NCBI GenBank assembly: GCA_947501695.1
Contig: CANMWO010000003.1
Location: forward strand, 87,001-151,000
DNA length: 64,000 nt
Direction: 5' to 3'
DNA from: an uncultured Sphingomonadaceae bacterium
GTDB lineage: Bacteria > Pseudomonadota > Alphaproteobacteria > Sphingomonadales > Sphingomonadaceae
Positions 63,068 to 64,000 of the stretch are shown here, in pieces. The notes below the pieces were generated by a model. It worked only from the letters and a program-made list of their open reading frames with translations. It ran no database searches and had not been told where the DNA came from. A program made the position numbers and the translations under genes. Each line of letters starts with the position of its first letter. Within the stretch, counting starts at the first letter, position 1.

Positions 63068-63151
63068 ACTTGGCTAACTATCGCTAACCTTGGCTATCGG
63101 CGAATGTCATCTCATCGTCGGATAGGTTCCGACAAACTTTGGAGATAATTC

Positions 63152-63367
63152 ATGCCACTCGTTACAATTGACGTTATCAAGGACGTGTTCACCCCCGGCC
63201 AGAAGGCCGAGATTATTGAAAATATCACGGAAACAATGGTCGCCATCGAAGGCGAAGGACTGCGCGGTGCTACCTGGGTTCGCATCAATGAGTTCGAGCA
63301 AGGCGACTGGGCGATTGGCGGACAGATGCTCGGCGCATCTGATGTGCATGCGATGGCCTCTGGTTAG
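63152..63367 (+). CDS. 4-oxalocrotonate tautomerase family protein
   Basis: 71 residues starting [13 protein letters not shown], so Pro2 becomes the catalytic N-terminal proline after Met removal. Single beta-alpha-beta domain of the usual 60-75 residues. Such enzymes isomerise unsaturated keto acids in aromatic or ring catabolism, or act as dehalogenases. Preceded by GGAG and by the inverted-repeat array. Confidence 0.88.
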   Translation: MPLVTIDVIKDVFTPGQKAEIIENITETMVAIEGEGLRGATWVRINEFEQGDWAIGGQMLGASDVHAMASG

Positions 63368-63455
63368 TGGATATCAAAGCCGCCGGGAACCGATGGAGAG
63401 TCCCGGCGACTTGAAAAACCCGCTGACTGAGGGTTTTAACAAGGGGCTATGGGTT

Positions 63456-63493
63456 CTAATGTCCGCTTTCGGGATGAAGCGGCCACAGCGCTA
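63456..63493 (-). repeat. dispersed palindromic repeat, single unit B, inverted (copy j)
   Basis: CTAATGTCCGCTTTCGGGATGAAGCGGCC, then ACAGCGCTAG. Reading the minus strand it matches unit B with the TCCCG loop; the linker AGCGCTGTG resembles that of copy g. Confidence 0.8.
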
Positions 63494-63579
63494 GTGACTG
63501 CAATGGGTGCAAGAGCTGCATTAAATTTTGAGTATAGAACTGGCTGCTAAAACCAGTACCCGTTTCTTAAAAACAAAAT

Positions 63580-64000
63580 TCAAGTCCAATAGCGTTTCCG
63601 GAGTTCCTGCTTATAGAGCTTCCCTGTTTCATGACGCGGCAGTTTTCTGTCAAAATCTATCGATTGCGGGCATTTGTAATGGCTCAAATTGGTTCGACAA
63701 TGTTCGATCAAGCGGTCCGCCAGTGCCTTACCGCGTTGTTCCCATTTTTTGGGCTGCACAACCGCTTTAACCTCTTCTCCCATATCCGCATTGGGAACTC
63801 CGATAACAGCGACATCATCGACATCGGGATGCTGTACCAGAAGGTTTTCGACTTCCTGCGGGTAGATATTCACCCCGCCGGAAATGATCATGAAGCTTTT
63901 GCGATCGGTGAGATAAAGGTAGCCGTCTTCGTCAACATGACCAATGTCGCCTAACGTGCTCCAATTGGGGTGTTCCGGATGGCGGGAATCTTTTGTTTTC
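63580..64000 (-). CDS. acyl-CoA synthetase (AMP-binding), C-terminal part, cut by window edge
   Basis: The minus-strand frame is open from base 64000 to the stop at 63580, giving about 140 residues. It contains GDIGHVDEDGYLYLTDRKSFMIISGGVNIYP (in two visible pieces: the DGYLYLTDR hinge motif and ISGGVNIYPQEVE) and the late catalytic Lys in LPRHETGKLYKQEL. This is the C-terminal lid of an acyl/aryl-CoA ligase, which activates an acid as CoA thioester. It fits the catabolic character of the region. Confidence 0.9.
   Translation of the reverse strand, partial: KTKDSRHPEHPNWSTLGDIGHVDEDGYLYLTDRKSFMIISGGVNIYPQEVENLLVQHPDVDDVAVIGVPNADMGEEVKAVVQPKKWEQRGKALADRLIEHCRTNLSHYKCPQSIDFDRKLPRHETGKLYKQELRKRYWT

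Overview
This window most likely comes from a sphingomonad (Alphaproteobacteria, Sphingomonadales, perhaps a marine genus such as Parasphingorhabdus or Sphingopyxis). That is an inference from three TonB-dependent receptors, a protein with a PEPxxWA C-terminal sorting signal, a CYP153-like P450, and the hemC/hemD/mitofilin-like block beside tsaD and gpsA. No phage, plasmid, transposase or CRISPR genes are visible.

Layout. 1-4.9 kb: a two-component system (truncated sensor kinase and OmpR-type regulator, minus strand) diverges from a YbbA/YbbP-like ABC exporter followed by a CPBP membrane protease. 4.9-8.6 kb: an accessory stretch of small genes (PEP-CTERM protein, two small hypotheticals, decayed frames) separated by copies of an intergenic palindromic repeat. 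7.1-15.2 kb: the most distinctive locus, a di-heme cytochrome c peroxidase, an ECF sigma factor, a FecR anti-sigma factor, a TonB-dependent receptor with an STN signalling domain, a vanadium-haloperoxidase-type enzyme and an outer-membrane porin-like protein, all on the plus strand. The peroxidase and haloperoxidase genes share a similar upstream element 80-83 bases before their start codons. 15.2-17.7 kb: structured non-coding DNA, a lipoprotein gene broken by one in-frame amber codon, and a ricin-lectin-like lipoprotein.

17.9-48.3 kb is mostly housekeeping: tRNA-Thr(GGT), two hot-dog thioesterases, aminopeptidase P, a prolyl oligopeptidase, a mitofilin-like protein, hemD, hemC, tsaD, gpsA, a Wzx-like flippase, a PfkB kinase, an EI24 protein, queG, a Nat-type ABC exporter, a P450 with a palindromic operator, msrB, an envelope-glycan cluster (GT-C-like protein, LTA-synthase-like sulfatase, GtrA, UGM-like flavoprotein), a YjhX-family protein, a DUF885 lipoprotein, nhaA and a solitary adenine methyltransferase. 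The dispersed repeat is absent from this block and returns on both sides of it.

48.4-64 kb is a regulatory and catabolic region: a TetR regulator, a LytTR response regulator next to a large TonB receptor, an SDR, a secreted lipase, a pair of acyl-CoA dehydrogenases diverging from a TetR gene across a 14-bp palindrome, another TonB receptor, an HxlR regulator diverging from a tautomerase across three tandem inverted repeats, and the 3' part of an acyl-CoA synthetase. Together these suggest uptake and beta-oxidation-like breakdown of a hydrophobic ester or acid. The substrate cannot be read from the sequence.

Reading was by eye. Protein families were assigned from motifs and general knowledge, without database searches.
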